Below are positions 1-11,504 of a DNA stretch of 64,000 nucleotides, one piece after another (the first letter of the stretch is position 1; the number at the start of each line of letters is the position of its first letter). The position numbers were made by a program, and so were the translations under genes. The notes below the pieces were generated by a model. The model did no database searches. It saw nothing but the letters and a program-made list of their open reading frames with translations, and had not been told where the DNA came from. The DNA comes from Rehmannia glutinosa (Eukaryota; Streptophyta; Magnoliopsida; Lamiales; Orobanchaceae): positions 23,689,520-23,753,519 of the forward strand of contig CM071930.1 in assembly GCA_016081115.2 (NCBI GenBank). The letters run 5' to 3'.

Positions 1-296
1 ATGTTCAGGAGGAGTGTGTGTTCTATGGCAAGTTTATATAAATAAAGTTATCTAAAAGTAGCTAGACCAATGACACCATTAGTTTAGTAATTTAACCAAT
101 AATTCATATATTAGTGGGGTTAGGACCTTCGGGGTAAGTAGTCCATTTCATGGAGTGGGTGGAAATGGGAAGAAAAAATTATTATAGCCTTTGCAAAGTA
201 GTGATTATAAACTTTTTACTCCCTATTTTTTCTATATTGTCATTATTTATTGCAATTACATCAGTAGTTTTGGCAGCAATACATCATTATAACGAT

Positions 297-365
297 GCAG
301 CATCAACCGTTGGATATCACACGCACATACATGTGTTGTGTGTGTGATCCAATTGTTGATGCTGC
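297..365. repeat. Imperfect inverted repeat, about 31-nt arms
   Basis: The left arm starts GCAGCATCAACCGTTGGAT and the reverse complement of the right arm starts GCAGCATCAACAATTGGAT. Both arms continue into CA-repeat-like sequence, with only a few nucleotides of loop near 329-332. As RNA this folds into one long hairpin with few mismatches. It could be a MITE remnant or a small-RNA precursor. No target duplication is evident. Confidence 0.6.
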
Positions 366-642
366 ACTAAGTACAGTTTAGTGCAACAACGATAAGACTG
401 CAAATAACAATATAGTAAGAGAACTATTTGCAGACCCACCACAACACAGGGGTGAAAGAAATGGTTGTTCTACAAGGAATTTTAATGGCGAGGGACCCAC
501 AAGTCTGGGAACATCATAATCTCAGAAAAGAAAATTGTTATTATGTCTAAATGCGGATGTCCTAAGACTCCAAAATTTCAAGATTTGCCCAACATGGGTC
601 ACTGTTGTTCTACCTTCAGAATTGATTTAAACAATTACTTAC

Positions 643-919
643 AGGGATAATGAAAAAAAAAACCTGTTATTTGAACTAATTACAAAAACTCCAGAAGTTT
701 TTGAAAATTACAAAAAAACCTTGAGGTTTGATTCCGTCTTACATTTTCGCCCTTTATAAGTAAAAAATATTTCAAAAACCTCTTGACATTTATAGAAATA
801 TTACAATTACCCCTTAAATTTAAGACAAAATTAAACCTCGATAGGATTTCTGTGATTTTCAAAAACCTCTGGGTTTTTTTGGTAAGTAGCCCAAACCTAA
901 AGGGTTCGTAATTATCCCT
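643..919. mobile_element. Possible short MITE
   Basis: The segment starts AGGGATAAT (643-651) and ends with the inverted form ATTATCCCT (911-919). The interior is AT-rich with inverted 'aaaaacct/aggttttt' runs. The terminal inverted repeat is short (9 bp) and no convincing target duplication is visible, so the call is tentative. Confidence 0.4.
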
Positions 920-1489
920 TCTTTAAATAATGAAGCACGAAATATCGTGTTTCCAAATGGATAGACAAGTTTGATGATTGCTATTTAGAGTTGTGAACGT
1001 GGTTTTACAAGTCAAAACCGGTTATGAGTTATGACAAGCCACCCTCACAATTTGCAAATTATGTTATAATAGCGTATGTAGCACAAACGCAATAAGATGG
1101 ACAAATATAGTTGTCTGGTTGAATTCCAGCAAGAAGGCATGATAAAAGTGTGATAGGTGGGTTTAGGTTCCATATTAAAGCCATAAGATGCAATAATTTA
1201 CAATCAATCAAAAATCACTCAAAAAGAACCAATGCATAAAGTCAAAGATAATAGGGAAATGTTTCTCATCTTAATTTGAGCACAAATAGCAGCAAATGGT
1301 CATGTATTATCCAAACATCCTACGATATATAGCCCAAATACCTGCTTCAACTGACTCTCCAAACACCCCAGACTTTCATGGTATATACAAGTATAAAACT
1401 TCGAATCAGACCAAATACAAGAAGAATATGGGGGAAAGAATAAAAATAAAAACTCACTAAAGCCCCCACGTGTGAGGCATGTGCATGTG

Positions 1490-3074
1490 CTATGAGCCGA
1501 AACAAGACCCTCCCGAGCAGTATTGGTCACACGGTACAGCTTGAGCACTCAATGGTGAAAGCTTTGATTGGCAGAAATGCTCCCAAGATGCTATAATGGG
1601 TTCCTCTGTTTCAACAGTTGGTTCGGAAACATGAGACTTTTCATATGCAGATTGCAACTCCAATAACAAAGTACGAGCTGCATCCCTGGACTCAGGCAGC
1701 TGGTCGCTAAGCTGGGATGCGCCCATTTGAATCAGTTTGTCTATACCGAATGCTTCAATTCCTTCAACTCCCTACACAGAACCCACGTGAAGACAATTGA
1801 GATGTCACGACCAGACAATCGAACACTTCTTAATAATGGAAAAACAAACAATAGCAAATTGAAGTGAAAAATGTAAAGACTTGGATATGAATCTCAAATT
1901 GGAAACTGCAAGCCCTTAAGACATGTTAAACAGCACTTAATTTGAAAGTTGCAACCAAAGAGAAACCACACACACGAAGGAGTGCATCTAAGAGTTCTTA
2001 CCAGCCGTTGTACACTTCGAGAAACGCATATAGAAGACTTGGCCCGAATTCGAGGATTCCTGTTCTTAAGATAAGGTTGCAACTTGGGCAACAGTAGAAG
2101 CGGAGAAACCCAGCTCGTCAGGGCTACTAATGCACTTTCAGCTGCCTCGCATACAAATCTCTTGTCTTGTGAAGATTTGAGAAGAAGTTGTACAAGCTAC
2201 ACATATGAAAATTGTACATAGTGAAAATTATATCTGGAAAATGGAAATGCGCCAAAAGAGAAAGGGGCGAGCAAAAGCATCACTGAGTTCTGAATATAAG
2301 ACATTACCACTGGATCCAATGAATCAATGATGTCATCATTATATGCTTTGAAAATGTCAGCAGACGTCATAATTGCAGTTTTACAAACAGCGCTTCTTGG
2401 ATTCTTTAGCGATTTCACAACTAAGGATATAATATCGCTCCTGGTCACAAGAACCTAGGAGTCATAAGATGGGAAATTCCAAAAATGCAGGTGGAACAAT
2501 GGTACCACATATTTTCCATGAAAAAGACAAATACAATCTGATACTTACAACATGCTAACTATGGCTTCCTTGTGAAAGATAGCCAATCTGCGTAAATTGT
2601 TGAGTGCATCACACACTGAAACCCAGTCTTTGGAGCCTAGTCCTGATAAGAGGAACTGAAACAATAGTGCAAGAGATGTAAGTACTCTGCCCCACTATTT
2701 TTCAAGGATGCCATCATCATACGAAAACATTTCAGAAACTCACATCCAAATCAAGAATCTGAATAAAAGGCTGGTAAATGCAGCTACATAGAAAATATTC
2801 TTACCTTCAGACAATCCTCCACATCTTCGACATCCTTCAAATCTTCAGATTCAATGTACACTACTTCAGAAATTGCCAAAACTGCAACAGAATTTTCTGT
2901 TATATCAGTCTTGATAGGATCCCCAACCAGTAAGGTCATTTCTTTCTTCTGGCTTTCTTCAGCATTTTCATCGAAGCTTTCAACTTGAGGTTTTAGAAAG
3001 GTTCCATTATTGGAGTTCCCATTCATCCTCTCAGATTCAGGTATTTTATTATCTCTGATAGCTATCTCGGACAT
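1490..3074 (-). CDS. ARM/TOG-like repeat protein, 5 coding exons
   Basis: Spliced minus-strand gene. Coding exons by GT-AG junctions and frame are 3074-2805, 2655-2549, 2440-2308, 2196-2002 and 1771-1490. They total 987 nt, giving 328 residues plus TAG. The first ATG (3074) follows a CAG acceptor at about 3083, implying a 5' UTR intron upstream. The third-exon acceptor at 2441/2440 is required by frame; the nearer TAG-GTT alternative runs into a stop. After an acidic N-terminus, residues about 90-328 are helical and HEAT/ARM-like, with segments such as KSLKNPRSAVCKTA and LKNRNPRIRAKSS. These resemble TOG/CLASP-N domains of plant 'ARM repeat superfamily' proteins, which are predicted to bind microtubules; that function is family inference. 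The last residues end in a Cys/Gly-rich stretch, while another frame reads RVTNTAREGLV, which looks more natural; a small 3' frameshift is possible. This is the only apparently intact host gene in the window. Confidence 0.75.
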
Positions 3075-5204
3075 TATGGAAGCCTGAAGCAAAAATGATA
3101 GAACACAGTAACAATTAGTTGAATTTCAGCAAAATAATCTGTTAAAAAACTATTTTGCTGATATGCCAACAGGTAAGCGAGCCAAAGCCGAGATGAAATC
3201 TGTTACGCATTTATAGCAAAAGAAAGACTTATAAAAATGAAAGATGTCTATTTAGCAAATTTTTTATTTTTATTTATTTATCTTTTGACAACCAAGAACT
3301 CATTGTGGCAGGGTCCTTTGGGCCAAGTCACAGCTACAAAACTCGGGGGTAACCACGCACGCGACAATGCCTGGCCCCTGGAGACATCAGGAGTAACTGC
3401 AACTGGTAGGTTTCGAACCCAGGACCTTGGTGTCCCATAGCAGGCTGCCTACCAGCTGAACAAGCCCCTGGGGGCCTATTTATCAATTTTTGTTACTTAT
3501 ACTGGGTCAGAGTTCCGAAGGTTTGCCAAAATAAAAGTGTAAATGGTCAAAGGCAGAAAGGAAAGATATGCACAACAATGAATAGCTCACGCTCTACAAA
3601 ACAGATGTGGATCTATGGATCTATTAACCTACAAAAGAGTGCTTTGCAAGAGACTAAGAGTAAGATTATAAGTAATATCATCTACCTGTAAAACAAGCTC
3701 CCTTTTTACAGAGTTAACGAAGACATATTTGCTGGCAATAATTCTTTTCCAAAACTCATTGAGCATCCAAATGTCCAAAATACATATTGGTGCTAAAGAG
3801 TCAAATATGATAATAATGAATGGACTTGAAAGTGGCTTTTGGACCAAACACCAGGCTGCAGTAATTAAATTTAAACTTGCTACAAAAGTACAAATTATAG
3901 GAGATCAGATCTGAGTTGTGTTCCTCATCATTCTACCTGAACAATCTCACGCACATAACTAGTGATTACGCAGGCAATAACAGATCCTGTTGTGAAATTG
4001 TATCCGAAAGGAAATTTTTGTCTCTTCAAATTCAAATGGCAGATTAAACAGCGCATGCATCAAAGTTATCTGGCATTCTGTGATTATCCGGGAAACAAGT
4101 TTTAGTACCAGAATTTTTTATGGGCAGGTTTTTCTACACACTAGTGTGCTCATTTTCTCCTCTACCATAAACACACAGTATATACCAACTCTGAGTTACA
4201 TCTCAACTTCATTATGGTAATAATAGTCATCAAATTCCAATTGAAAGCAATGTACCAGATCAAGCAAACTCAAGGCACAGAAGCAGGATATACATGCATA
4301 CCGGCAGGTTAACCTAATGTGCAACACTCTCCACCCAAAACAACATCAAACCCTAATCCTCCCCTTCTTCCCACGAAACCCACAAAAACAATGAACTTGT
4401 TTAATCTATATCCAGCATGCGACAACAGATCCATAAAAAATTGTAGATCACTGAAATTTGAACTCCAAACCCCACCCCTCACCCAAATCGAAAACAAAGA
4501 CAAAGGAAAGCAACTAACCAAGTCATTCATTAAATCACTGAAATTAGCAAACCAATTTCTAATTAGCATAGCAATCCAGCAATCAGAATCCAAATTATTT
4601 TTTAAAAATGAAAAATCAAGTAGAACAGCAAGAATATAATGAAGAAACAGTCCAATGAACAAATACATTGACACAATACAAGTATAATGTCATTATGATC
4701 TCACTCTTTCACTACCAATTAACTTCAAACCGTCAATTTCAATCTATTCCTAAGCAGACGCAAAGCCCTACGCCATGAAATTTCACTTAATACTTCAAAT
4801 GCGTAGACACAGAAGAGAAATTACCACGAGAAAAAGGAATCCAAAGACGCCGGAACAACGGGGAAATGATGAAAATACTTATAGCAGACCTTCTCAATGT
4901 AAAAATGCGTCAACAAAAGTAAGACTGTATATATGTTTATATTCGGGAACAGAAAAAAAGAAAAAAATAAAAGATAAAATAAGGTAAAACTGTAGATTGA
5001 GAAATATTTAATATTCTATAAAAAAATAGTATTTTTGGTAAGTGTGGGGGCGGGGTTAAAAAGAGACTGCTTGTTTTGCTGGCCGGCCATCGGGTAAATA
5101 TCAACAACGTACTGCCGGGTAATTTGAATGCCGGGATTGCCCCTATGTTTTCGGTTAAAAGTCGAATCTGCCACTACTGTGTGGACTGCACAAACCGTTT
5201 AAGT
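3075..5204 (-). other. 5' leader, intron and promoter region of the ARM gene
   Basis: No protein-coding exon is supported here. The acceptor just before the ATG at 3074 means a noncoding first exon lies upstream on the minus strand. A plausible donor (CTCGTG followed by GTAATTTC) is near 4825, placing a noncoding exon at about 4826-4990. GC-richer DNA at 5040-5160 may be promoter. The region carries a SINE at 3266-3475; the rest is plain AT-rich sequence. Confidence 0.4.
3248..3491 (-). mobile_element. tRNA-derived SINE with target duplications
   Basis: The body is about 3266-3475, reading on the minus strand. It has an A-box-like TTCAGCTGGTAGG near its 5' end and a good pol III B box, GGTTCGAAACC, about 50 nt later. 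A tRNA-unrelated GC-rich part follows, with an A/T-rich tail (AAATAAATAAAAATAAAA) at the 3' end. Imperfect target-site duplications of about 16 bp flank it: CTATTTAGCAAATTTTT (3248-3264) and CTATTTATCAATTTTT (3476-3491). This is the layout of plant tRNA-derived SINEs, mobilised in trans by LINE reverse transcriptase. It lies in the 5' intron region of the ARM gene, in the gene's own orientation. Confidence 0.8.
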
Positions 5205-5777
5205 TTTAATTTTATTTTTTTTTTCGAGGAAGAAAAACTTCATTCAATAGATTAAAAGTTTTCATCATCAGGGATGAGATGAATCAGTTTAGATGGAAAA
5301 CAACCAGAATAACAATTACAACTAGGAAATGAAGTATAAAAAGCAAATCTAGCTAGAATATGAGACAACGAGTTGCCCGTTCGGGGGATATGCTGGAGTC
5401 TGCAAGACTGAAACGAATTGCACAGCACTCTGATATCGTCCACCACTCCACCAAGATATGAGAAGTTTGCATCTTTCCGCTGGAACGCCTGGATCACATG
5501 CTGACAGTCCGTCTCCACCTCAATATGTTGTAAGTGTAATTCTTTGGCAAGTGACAGACCTTCCCTACACGCTATGGCCTCCATGATATCGATCGCAAAT
5601 TCCTGTTGGTATTTCCGAGATAGAACCTTGATTACTTCGCCATTATGTGCGCGAATCACCACTCCGATGCTCGAACCACCGCTCTTCACTACCGTTGCAT
5701 CCGTGTTTATCTTGAAAGCTCCGTCTCTGGGTCGAATCCATTTGGTGTTCGTGCCTCTGGTTTTTTGGGTCGCCAGT
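5205..5777 (-). pseudogene. 5'-truncated retroposed RNase H-like domain with poly(A)
   Basis: An open frame runs from 5777 down to a stop at 5252 and encodes a plant RNase H-like (RVT_3 type) domain. Visible are the INTDAT start with its catalytic Asp, MEAIACREG with Glu, and VETDC with the next Asp. The upstream frame closes at once, and there is no ATG or RT domain. About 20 nt after the stop, an A-rich run (5224-5205 on the minus strand) looks like a poly(A) tail. This suits the 3' end of a LINE, whose RNase H domain is C-terminal, truncated at the 5' end on insertion. A retrocopy of a cellular RNase H-like gene is the alternative. I found no clear target duplication. Confidence 0.65.
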
Positions 5778-6142
5778 TAATCGGATATGAAACAAGCTCT
5801 CACTTCTAATATTTAGTACCTTTATAGTTTATACATATTTTATAAATTTAGTAATTGAGTCGTACACTAGAACTTCGATAATTTAATACTCGATGAGTTA
5901 ATAATCTTCCACAGGCAGCGCCACTTGAAAAGGCATCGTTTCCGAGATCTTCTCAAAGTTCTGACTCGATCTTTAGCTAGTCTACAAAAGACTATTGGAG
6001 AGAACTCCAGTGTAGCACTTCGACGATCAAGTCAGTTAATGTATAAAAAAGAGTGTATGAAAATATAAAAAGACTGAATATAAGTGCTTACAAGATCATA
6101 AGAATGTTTTTCCCACACACCTTCTCCTTTTATACCTTCTTT
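5778..6142. other. Intergenic, nothing recognised
   Basis: AT-rich sequence without coding potential. It is possibly part of an old repeat that was later split by the MITE at 6143-6783. Confidence 0.4.
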
Positions 6143-6783
6143 TAGGGGTGTCAATTTAGGACCCGACACGCAAACCTGACACGAAATTAATAGATATGGG
6201 TCCAAATTTCGTGGGTTCGGGTCGAAATTGGGTCGAACCCGAATAACCTGCCAATTAAACAGGTCGGGTCCGGGTCAACCTACTATAACCCGTTTAACTC
6301 GTTTGTGAATTTAAAAGAAAATTAAGTAAATAATTACTTGTAAGAAAAAACAACAAACAAGACGTATCTTTAAAACTCAAATGATAAAACCTCATTAATT
6401 ATGTTTTTGTTATTATTATGCAAGTCTTTTTGAATATTGTCCTCAAAATATGATTAGTATTTAATGTTATTTATGCAATTATGTTATTTCTTTTTGTATG
6501 TTGTGAATTGTGATATTTTTTATTGATCGAATAGTATATGATAGTGATTGATTCTAAAAAATAAATTTATTCAGTTAAAACTATTAAATGTATATTAAAA
6601 TAATTTTATTAGACGAGTTAAATGGGTTGGGTTCGGGTTATCTGTGAAATAAGCAGGTCGGGTCCAGGTTCAAGATTCTGACACGAATAATTAAACAGGT
6701 CGGGTATGGGTCGACTGTTTCTGACACGCGAACCTGCGAACCCGGACCCACGAACTCGGACCCAACCCAAATTGACACCCCTA
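6143..6783. mobile_element. hAT-type MITE (641 bp)
   Basis: Terminal inverted repeats start TAGGGGTGTCAATTT on both sides. They extend imperfectly into GGGTCGGGT-type subterminal repeats facing inward from each end. The flanking 8 bp are CCTTCTTT (6135-6142) and TCTTCTTT (6784-6791), one mismatch apart; 8-bp duplications are the hAT signature. The interior is AT-rich with no transposase, so it is non-autonomous. Confidence 0.85.
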
Positions 6784-6791
6784 TCTTCTTT

Positions 6792-7460
6792 GCCTAATCC
6801 TTGCTAGCCATGTGGCTAATTAGGATTGGTAGCCGAATTAGTTATAGGATTGTGCCAGGTTGACCTATAAAGACAATCACTTCCGTCAGCTTGGCTCTAA
6901 CAATAGTTACTTCATGTCGAATCTGCTTCATAGGACATTAAATGCTTGTCAGGTCTACCTTAAAGAATAATTAATGCAAACAGGTCGACCCTGACATTTA
7001 GTTACTTCTTGTCAGTCGACCACCTCGATATCTGGCTTTGTTTGATTCGCCTTTATCCTCATTAAATGCTCGTCAGGTCGGTGCTGCCCTTAGTTTCAAA
7101 TCCTTGACTTTGTTTGGCTCGCCTTCTCTTTCATTAAATGCTTGTCAGGTCGACCTTGCCATGAGTTACTCTTTAGCAGGTCGACCACTTGTTTTTCCCG
7201 CCAAATATTCGACTGGTTCACTCTATGTTGGCTTTGATCAAGGAGCCCTGGACCGCTTATCGACTTGACATTTGATAGCAGGTCTGCCCCCAAAGACCCC
7301 ATATTAAATTTCGTAACGCCTATTCTTGCCAAGTGGCAGGTCTTCCGGAGCAGGCCGAATCAACTACTCCCCTTTCTCTCCTAGTTTGGGCCAATGGACC
7401 TAAACTAGGGGAGTAATAATTGCAGGTCTCTCGAACCAGGTCGAATCAAATAATATTTTT
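6792..7460. repeat. Degenerate repeats around CATTAAATGCTTGTCAGGTC
   Basis: Variants of CATTAAATGCTTGTCAGGTC occur near 6936, 7060 and 7131. CAGGTCGACC variants recur about eight times between 6850 and 7450. The last two units share about 50 nt starting from CTTTGTTTG. Spacing is irregular (about 70-122 nt). This may be an old LTR or promoter-repeat region; no protein is encoded. Confidence 0.5.
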
Positions 7461-9412
7461 GTTTGGTCCCGACTCGGGGATAATATGCTAAATTATTGGC
7501 TAAATTTATAAGATAATACATATACAATAATTCATATAGGTCTCATGCAATGTACACATTAATAATTCCTCAATACATATAATTTGTTTATGTTTAATAT
7601 ATGAATACTTCATAAAAGATGACTCAATTGTTATTTGTTTTTGTTTTTTTTTTTTTTTTGTTAAAATTGATGTCATCTTGAATCTCATCTCTCACTTTTG
7701 CTAAGGTAGTGATAATTTTTAGATTATTATCTTTAAATTCATAATGCACATATCGCTCTCAATTATCTGCTCCCCGCTCAATAATTCTGTAGTTTCAATA
7801 TCTCTTCAGTTGTATAATACCCGCATTACAAGGTTGAATTTTTTATACTTTGTTTGGTGGCATGAAAATAATTCAATATGTGCAATTGTTCAATAATTTT
7901 CACATGAGCATGACCAAAAAACTTTTCTAGGCAATTTTCTATATATTAATAGATTATTAATTTATCGATTATTTAATATCTCGTTAAATTAATAGATTTT
8001 GACGGTCACAAACATATTAATTTATAGAGGTCTAAGAGTACTTGAATCAAGGTTCAAACACTTAATTTATGATATTTAATTCATCGAATTCAAATCTTTT
8101 TAGCATCAACGTATATCAAGTTATTTAGGGGTATTCATAATTAAATCGAATCAAAAGTTGAGTATGAGACATAGTGAATAACAAGGTGAAATAATTGATT
8201 TCGGTTCGGTCATTCTTTAAATTGATTTTTTTATAAAAAAATAGAAACTTAAATATCAAAATCACAATATATATTTTAATAATAATTTTTGATCGACTCG
8301 TATTAAAAATAAATTAAAATTTAATTTGAGTCGAGAACACCTGTTCCTTCTTTTAACGATTCCTATCCTCAACGTTCTTAATGAAGTTAAGGGAACAGTG
8401 TGTAATTTATCATAGTTGGGGGGTTCAATTACTTAATGAAGTGACACTTCAACTGAAAAGGCTATTTTGAATTTGATGTTACATCATTTGAGTCCATTTC
8501 TGAACTGGACAGTTCACTGTTGCACTCTTTAAGGTTATTAATTAAGCCTTGGAATTTTTTTATTGTTGATTAATTTTTTTAAAACATTATAAATAAAATA
8601 ATTAAAAATTATATTAATAAATAGCCTAAAATAAATATTTTACTTAAAAATACCAGTAAGTTAATCGAACGAAAAATGTCAACGAACCAAGCTCAAACGA
8701 AAATTTTAATGATTAAGCTTGTGTCGGCGTGATCGTAATTTGATTCATTTTTAGTCCTAATGACCACAACGATGATTATTTTGTATTCACAAATGCAATT
8801 TTCTATGAGAATTTTATTTGAATCAAAGTAAATGTAGCTATTGAGCTCTAGTAATAATTTAAAATTTTGACATTGTTTTTTGGATATTTGTCCATCAATG
8901 TGATCCAAAAAGATGTTGATGAGTAGCTGAATATGTTGGATGAATAAAATGGTCACAGGTGCACCACATGGGTTGATGGAGTGCCAGCTGTGCATCTATT
9001 GATCTATTCACATATTTACTTCAGAACAAAAGATATTATTTGATTGGGAATTATTGATATGGAGGGGAATATTGAAATGTACTCACTTTATCATGATTTA
9101 ATAGTAACAAATTCATTTCAATACATGTAAGCAAGGCGTAGCCAGCTCGGCTACTCCTAGTACAATTTTTTTCCCCTAGCCCAATTATTTTTCTCCTTGA
9201 AAAAAATATATAATTTTTTTATATTTTTTCTCTGAAGGGATAAAAAAATTGGAGTGCCCGAGGCCGAGAAGGTCTCGTAAATCCACCATGCATGCTTTAA
9301 TGCATTTGAGTTAGTAAAATTATTATCCAGTTACTTAACAATATATTTTTGTCGTGATTTGGCAAAGACATATATGATGTATTTTTATCTAACAACAACA
9401 TAAGAAAATTAA
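7461..9412. other. AT-rich intergenic DNA
   Basis: No gene, RNA or mobile element recognised. There are simple T-rich runs (for example 7640-7665) and no open frame with protein-like composition. TAA at 9410-9412 is the left target duplication of the next MITE. Confidence 0.5.
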
Positions 9413-9941
9413 GGTTGTGATTGGTTCTGAGAATTTTTCCCATAATTTTATTTTTGAGTGAAAAAATTAGAATATGTGATTGTTTGTGAGGAAAATGAAA
9501 ATTTTTCAAAGAAAATATCATTTCTCTCCAAAATTAACTCATTTTTCTCTTTCTTTCTCACACTTCCCAATACATAATTATACTATTTATTTCTCGCTCT
9601 TTCCCCTATTCATATAGAGAATTTTGATAATTTCCTTAATTTATCACTATTTTTTATTATTTTTCTCTCAATCTTGATAACAAAATATATAAAATGAGAT
9701 CCGTACTGCCTATTTTTTGTTCAATTTTTCATTTTTATTCGATTTTCTTGCATTATATTTTACACTATTATTTTCACAAAAATTTTCTCAAACAATCAAC
9801 ATCCTTAAAAGATTCTCTATCTCATCAACACAATTATTACTTTTTATCTACACACCCAACTTTCACTTTAAAAAACTAAATTCATCATTATTCTCTCAGA
9901 AAATGTAATGAAAAGAAATAAAAGCACAATCAATTACAGCC
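9413..9941. mobile_element. Tourist/PIF-Harbinger-type MITE (529 bp)
   Basis: The left end reads GGTTGTGATTGGTTCTGAG and the right end, reverse-complemented, reads GGCTGTAATTGATTGTGC. These are imperfect terminal inverted repeats. Both ends are flanked by TAA (9410-9412 and 9942-9944), the 3-bp duplication typical of PIF/Harbinger elements. The interior is AT-rich and noncoding. Confidence 0.75.
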
Positions 9942-9944
9942 TAA

Positions 9945-10875
9945 AAATCTCATCTCTTTTCACAACTCACATTAGCATTTTAGAGATTAAAGTGTAACTT
10001 GTATTACTTTAGTTAAATGAAGAACAAAAGTTTACTATATAAAAAAAAACATTAGTGAAAATACAATAGTATCGAAATTGTCACTAAAGATATGTTGTAA
10101 GGGACAACAATTATTAGTTTACCATACGCTTACCAAAAACTTAATAGTGACAAATTATGTCTAAATTATGTACGTGTAGAAAATCAAGAATCATTCAAAG
10201 TCGGATAAAATTGATAACATAGGATAAACATTTAGCAAAAACTCCGTAAATTTTGGTCAAAATCGGAAGAAAACAAAACAATCAGAAACCGGAGATTGTT
10301 TTTCTTTTTTAAGAAACTTAAAATTGTTACTAGTTCTATGTACACGAGTATTGGACTCTTGGACTACGTAAGATGTACTTTTTACTAGGCTATTCGTTTT
10401 CCTTTTCTAATTTTCAATTTAGTACATAACAATTTAGCCTATTATATTCAATCTCATTAAATTAATTGGACTAAAAATCGAATCAAACTAAATAATGAAA
10501 ACAAATAAGAAAATTAAAAGGATCACGGCTTCCATTTTCAATATCAAGACAATATTTTCTATTTGGAAATGGAGACTGTGGTTGGGGTAGATGCCGATAT
10601 TGGAGGTAGATTTAACAGAATCATGGATTATTTTTTCTAAGAAAAAAATGTATTTATTATTTATTATGGTTGTGAAATGTAACGTGGGTTTTTGAACCCC
10701 ATCACATGAAAATGTCCCTCAATCCACATTTTAGTCCACTTGATGCCCTCTCACCCAAGGGAAAAAGTTAAAAAGAATTTCATTTTCAGATTTTAAAATT
10801 GCTCTCCCAAGTAAAACAATAAAAGATTACTTCAAAGTTACATGATTCAAATCAGGTTGTTGAATGATCAACTTA
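9945..10875. other. AT-rich intergenic DNA
   Basis: Nothing recognised; no coding, RNA or repeat feature I can support. Confidence 0.5.
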
Positions 10876-11035
10876 TAATTAAGGATGGCAACATGATTCG
10901 CCGCGATGGGTACCTGCCCCGCCCCATTTGGGGAGCCCCGTCCTGTGACCTGTGGCGGGGTGGGGCAAGTCTGGGTATCACCTCCACCCCGTGAGTACCC
11001 GCCCCGTGCCCGTCCCATCCTGTATCGTATTTTTA
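10876..11035. mobile_element. Fragment of a GC-rich hAT-like repeat
   Basis: A block starting GGATGGCAACATG contains repeated and inverted GGGTACCTGCCCCGCCCC / GCGGGGTGGGG motifs, ending GCCCGTCCCATCC. This resembles the subterminal motif arrays of plant hAT MITEs. Only one recognisable end is present, and I see no target duplication. Confidence 0.4.
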
Positions 11036-11054
11036 TTTAATATTAATTTTTTTA

Positions 11055-11071
11055 CCCGTGCGATGCACGGG
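11055..11071 (-). repeat. Helitron-like 3'-terminal hairpin
   Basis: CCCGTGC-GAT-GCACGGG is a perfect 7-bp stem with a 3-nt loop, about 120 nt past the end of the helicase fragment on the minus strand. Such hairpins lie about 10 nt before the 3' CTRR end of plant Helitrons. Here no CTRR follows, so the end is mutated or truncated. Confidence 0.6.
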
Positions 11072-11188
11072 AGTATTTTTAGAATGTGGTGTTGCTATAT
11101 AAATTGAATAACAACAAAGTATATAATCTATATATAATGTAACAGAATACAAAACTTAAAAAAAAATTACATAAGTATAAAATTAAAA

Positions 11189-11504
11189 TTACAAATTTTG
11201 AAATACTTCTTTGTATACAACATTAGTTGTTTGTTTGTTATTTGACGCATTGTCGCTGCAAACTAATATTTCCAGTCTCTTATGATTGGTAACTCGAGAA
11301 ACTGCAATATATAGTTGGCCATGACTGAAAACCGAGTTTTTCAGGTATAGACCGATATTAGAGAGAGATTGTCCTTAGCTTTTGTTTATTGTCATGGCAT
11401 AAGACACAATCAAAGGAAACTGCCTTCGCTGGAACTTGAAGGGAATCCTGAGGTCAGATTGGGTAAGAGTCATTTGCGGAATCAATCTTTATGACCTACA
11501 TTGG
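11189..11504 (-). pseudogene. Helitron Pif1-like helicase, C-terminal fragment
   Basis: The minus-strand translation contains late Pif1 helicase motifs: SDLRIPFKFQRRQFPLI, then YAMTINKS-stop-GQSLSNIG, then HGQLYIAVSRVTNHKRLEIL, ending FQNL plus TAA at 11191-11189. The stop replaces the Gln of the usual KSQGQ motif. A one-base loss near 11,480 shifts the frame. The coding sequence continues across the Athila element: the upstream part of the same gene is at 42,442-43,790, and ATTGG is duplicated at the two breakpoints. Confidence 0.8.

Larger units (their letters stand above)
1..1489. other. Intergenic DNA and 3' flank of the ARM gene
   Basis: AT-rich sequence with no coding region I can support; the open frames here are short and unlike known proteins. 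It contains the inverted repeat at 297-365 and a possible MITE at 643-919, listed separately. Roughly 1300-1489 should include the 3' UTR of the minus-strand gene that ends at 1490, but I cannot place its poly(A) site. Confidence 0.6.

Noticed and set aside
3370..3475. A functional tRNA gene
   Set aside because: Only A/B-box-like sequences are present, with no complete cloverleaf. The A/T-rich tail and long target duplications identify a SINE.
4309..4674. Overlapping 106- and 121-residue frames near 4.5 kb
   Set aside because: Low-complexity composition on both strands, no similarity I recognise, and a position upstream of the ARM gene coding start.
9694..9908. Phe/Ser/His-rich small proteins
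   Set aside because: Translations of the AT-rich interior of the Tourist-type MITE.
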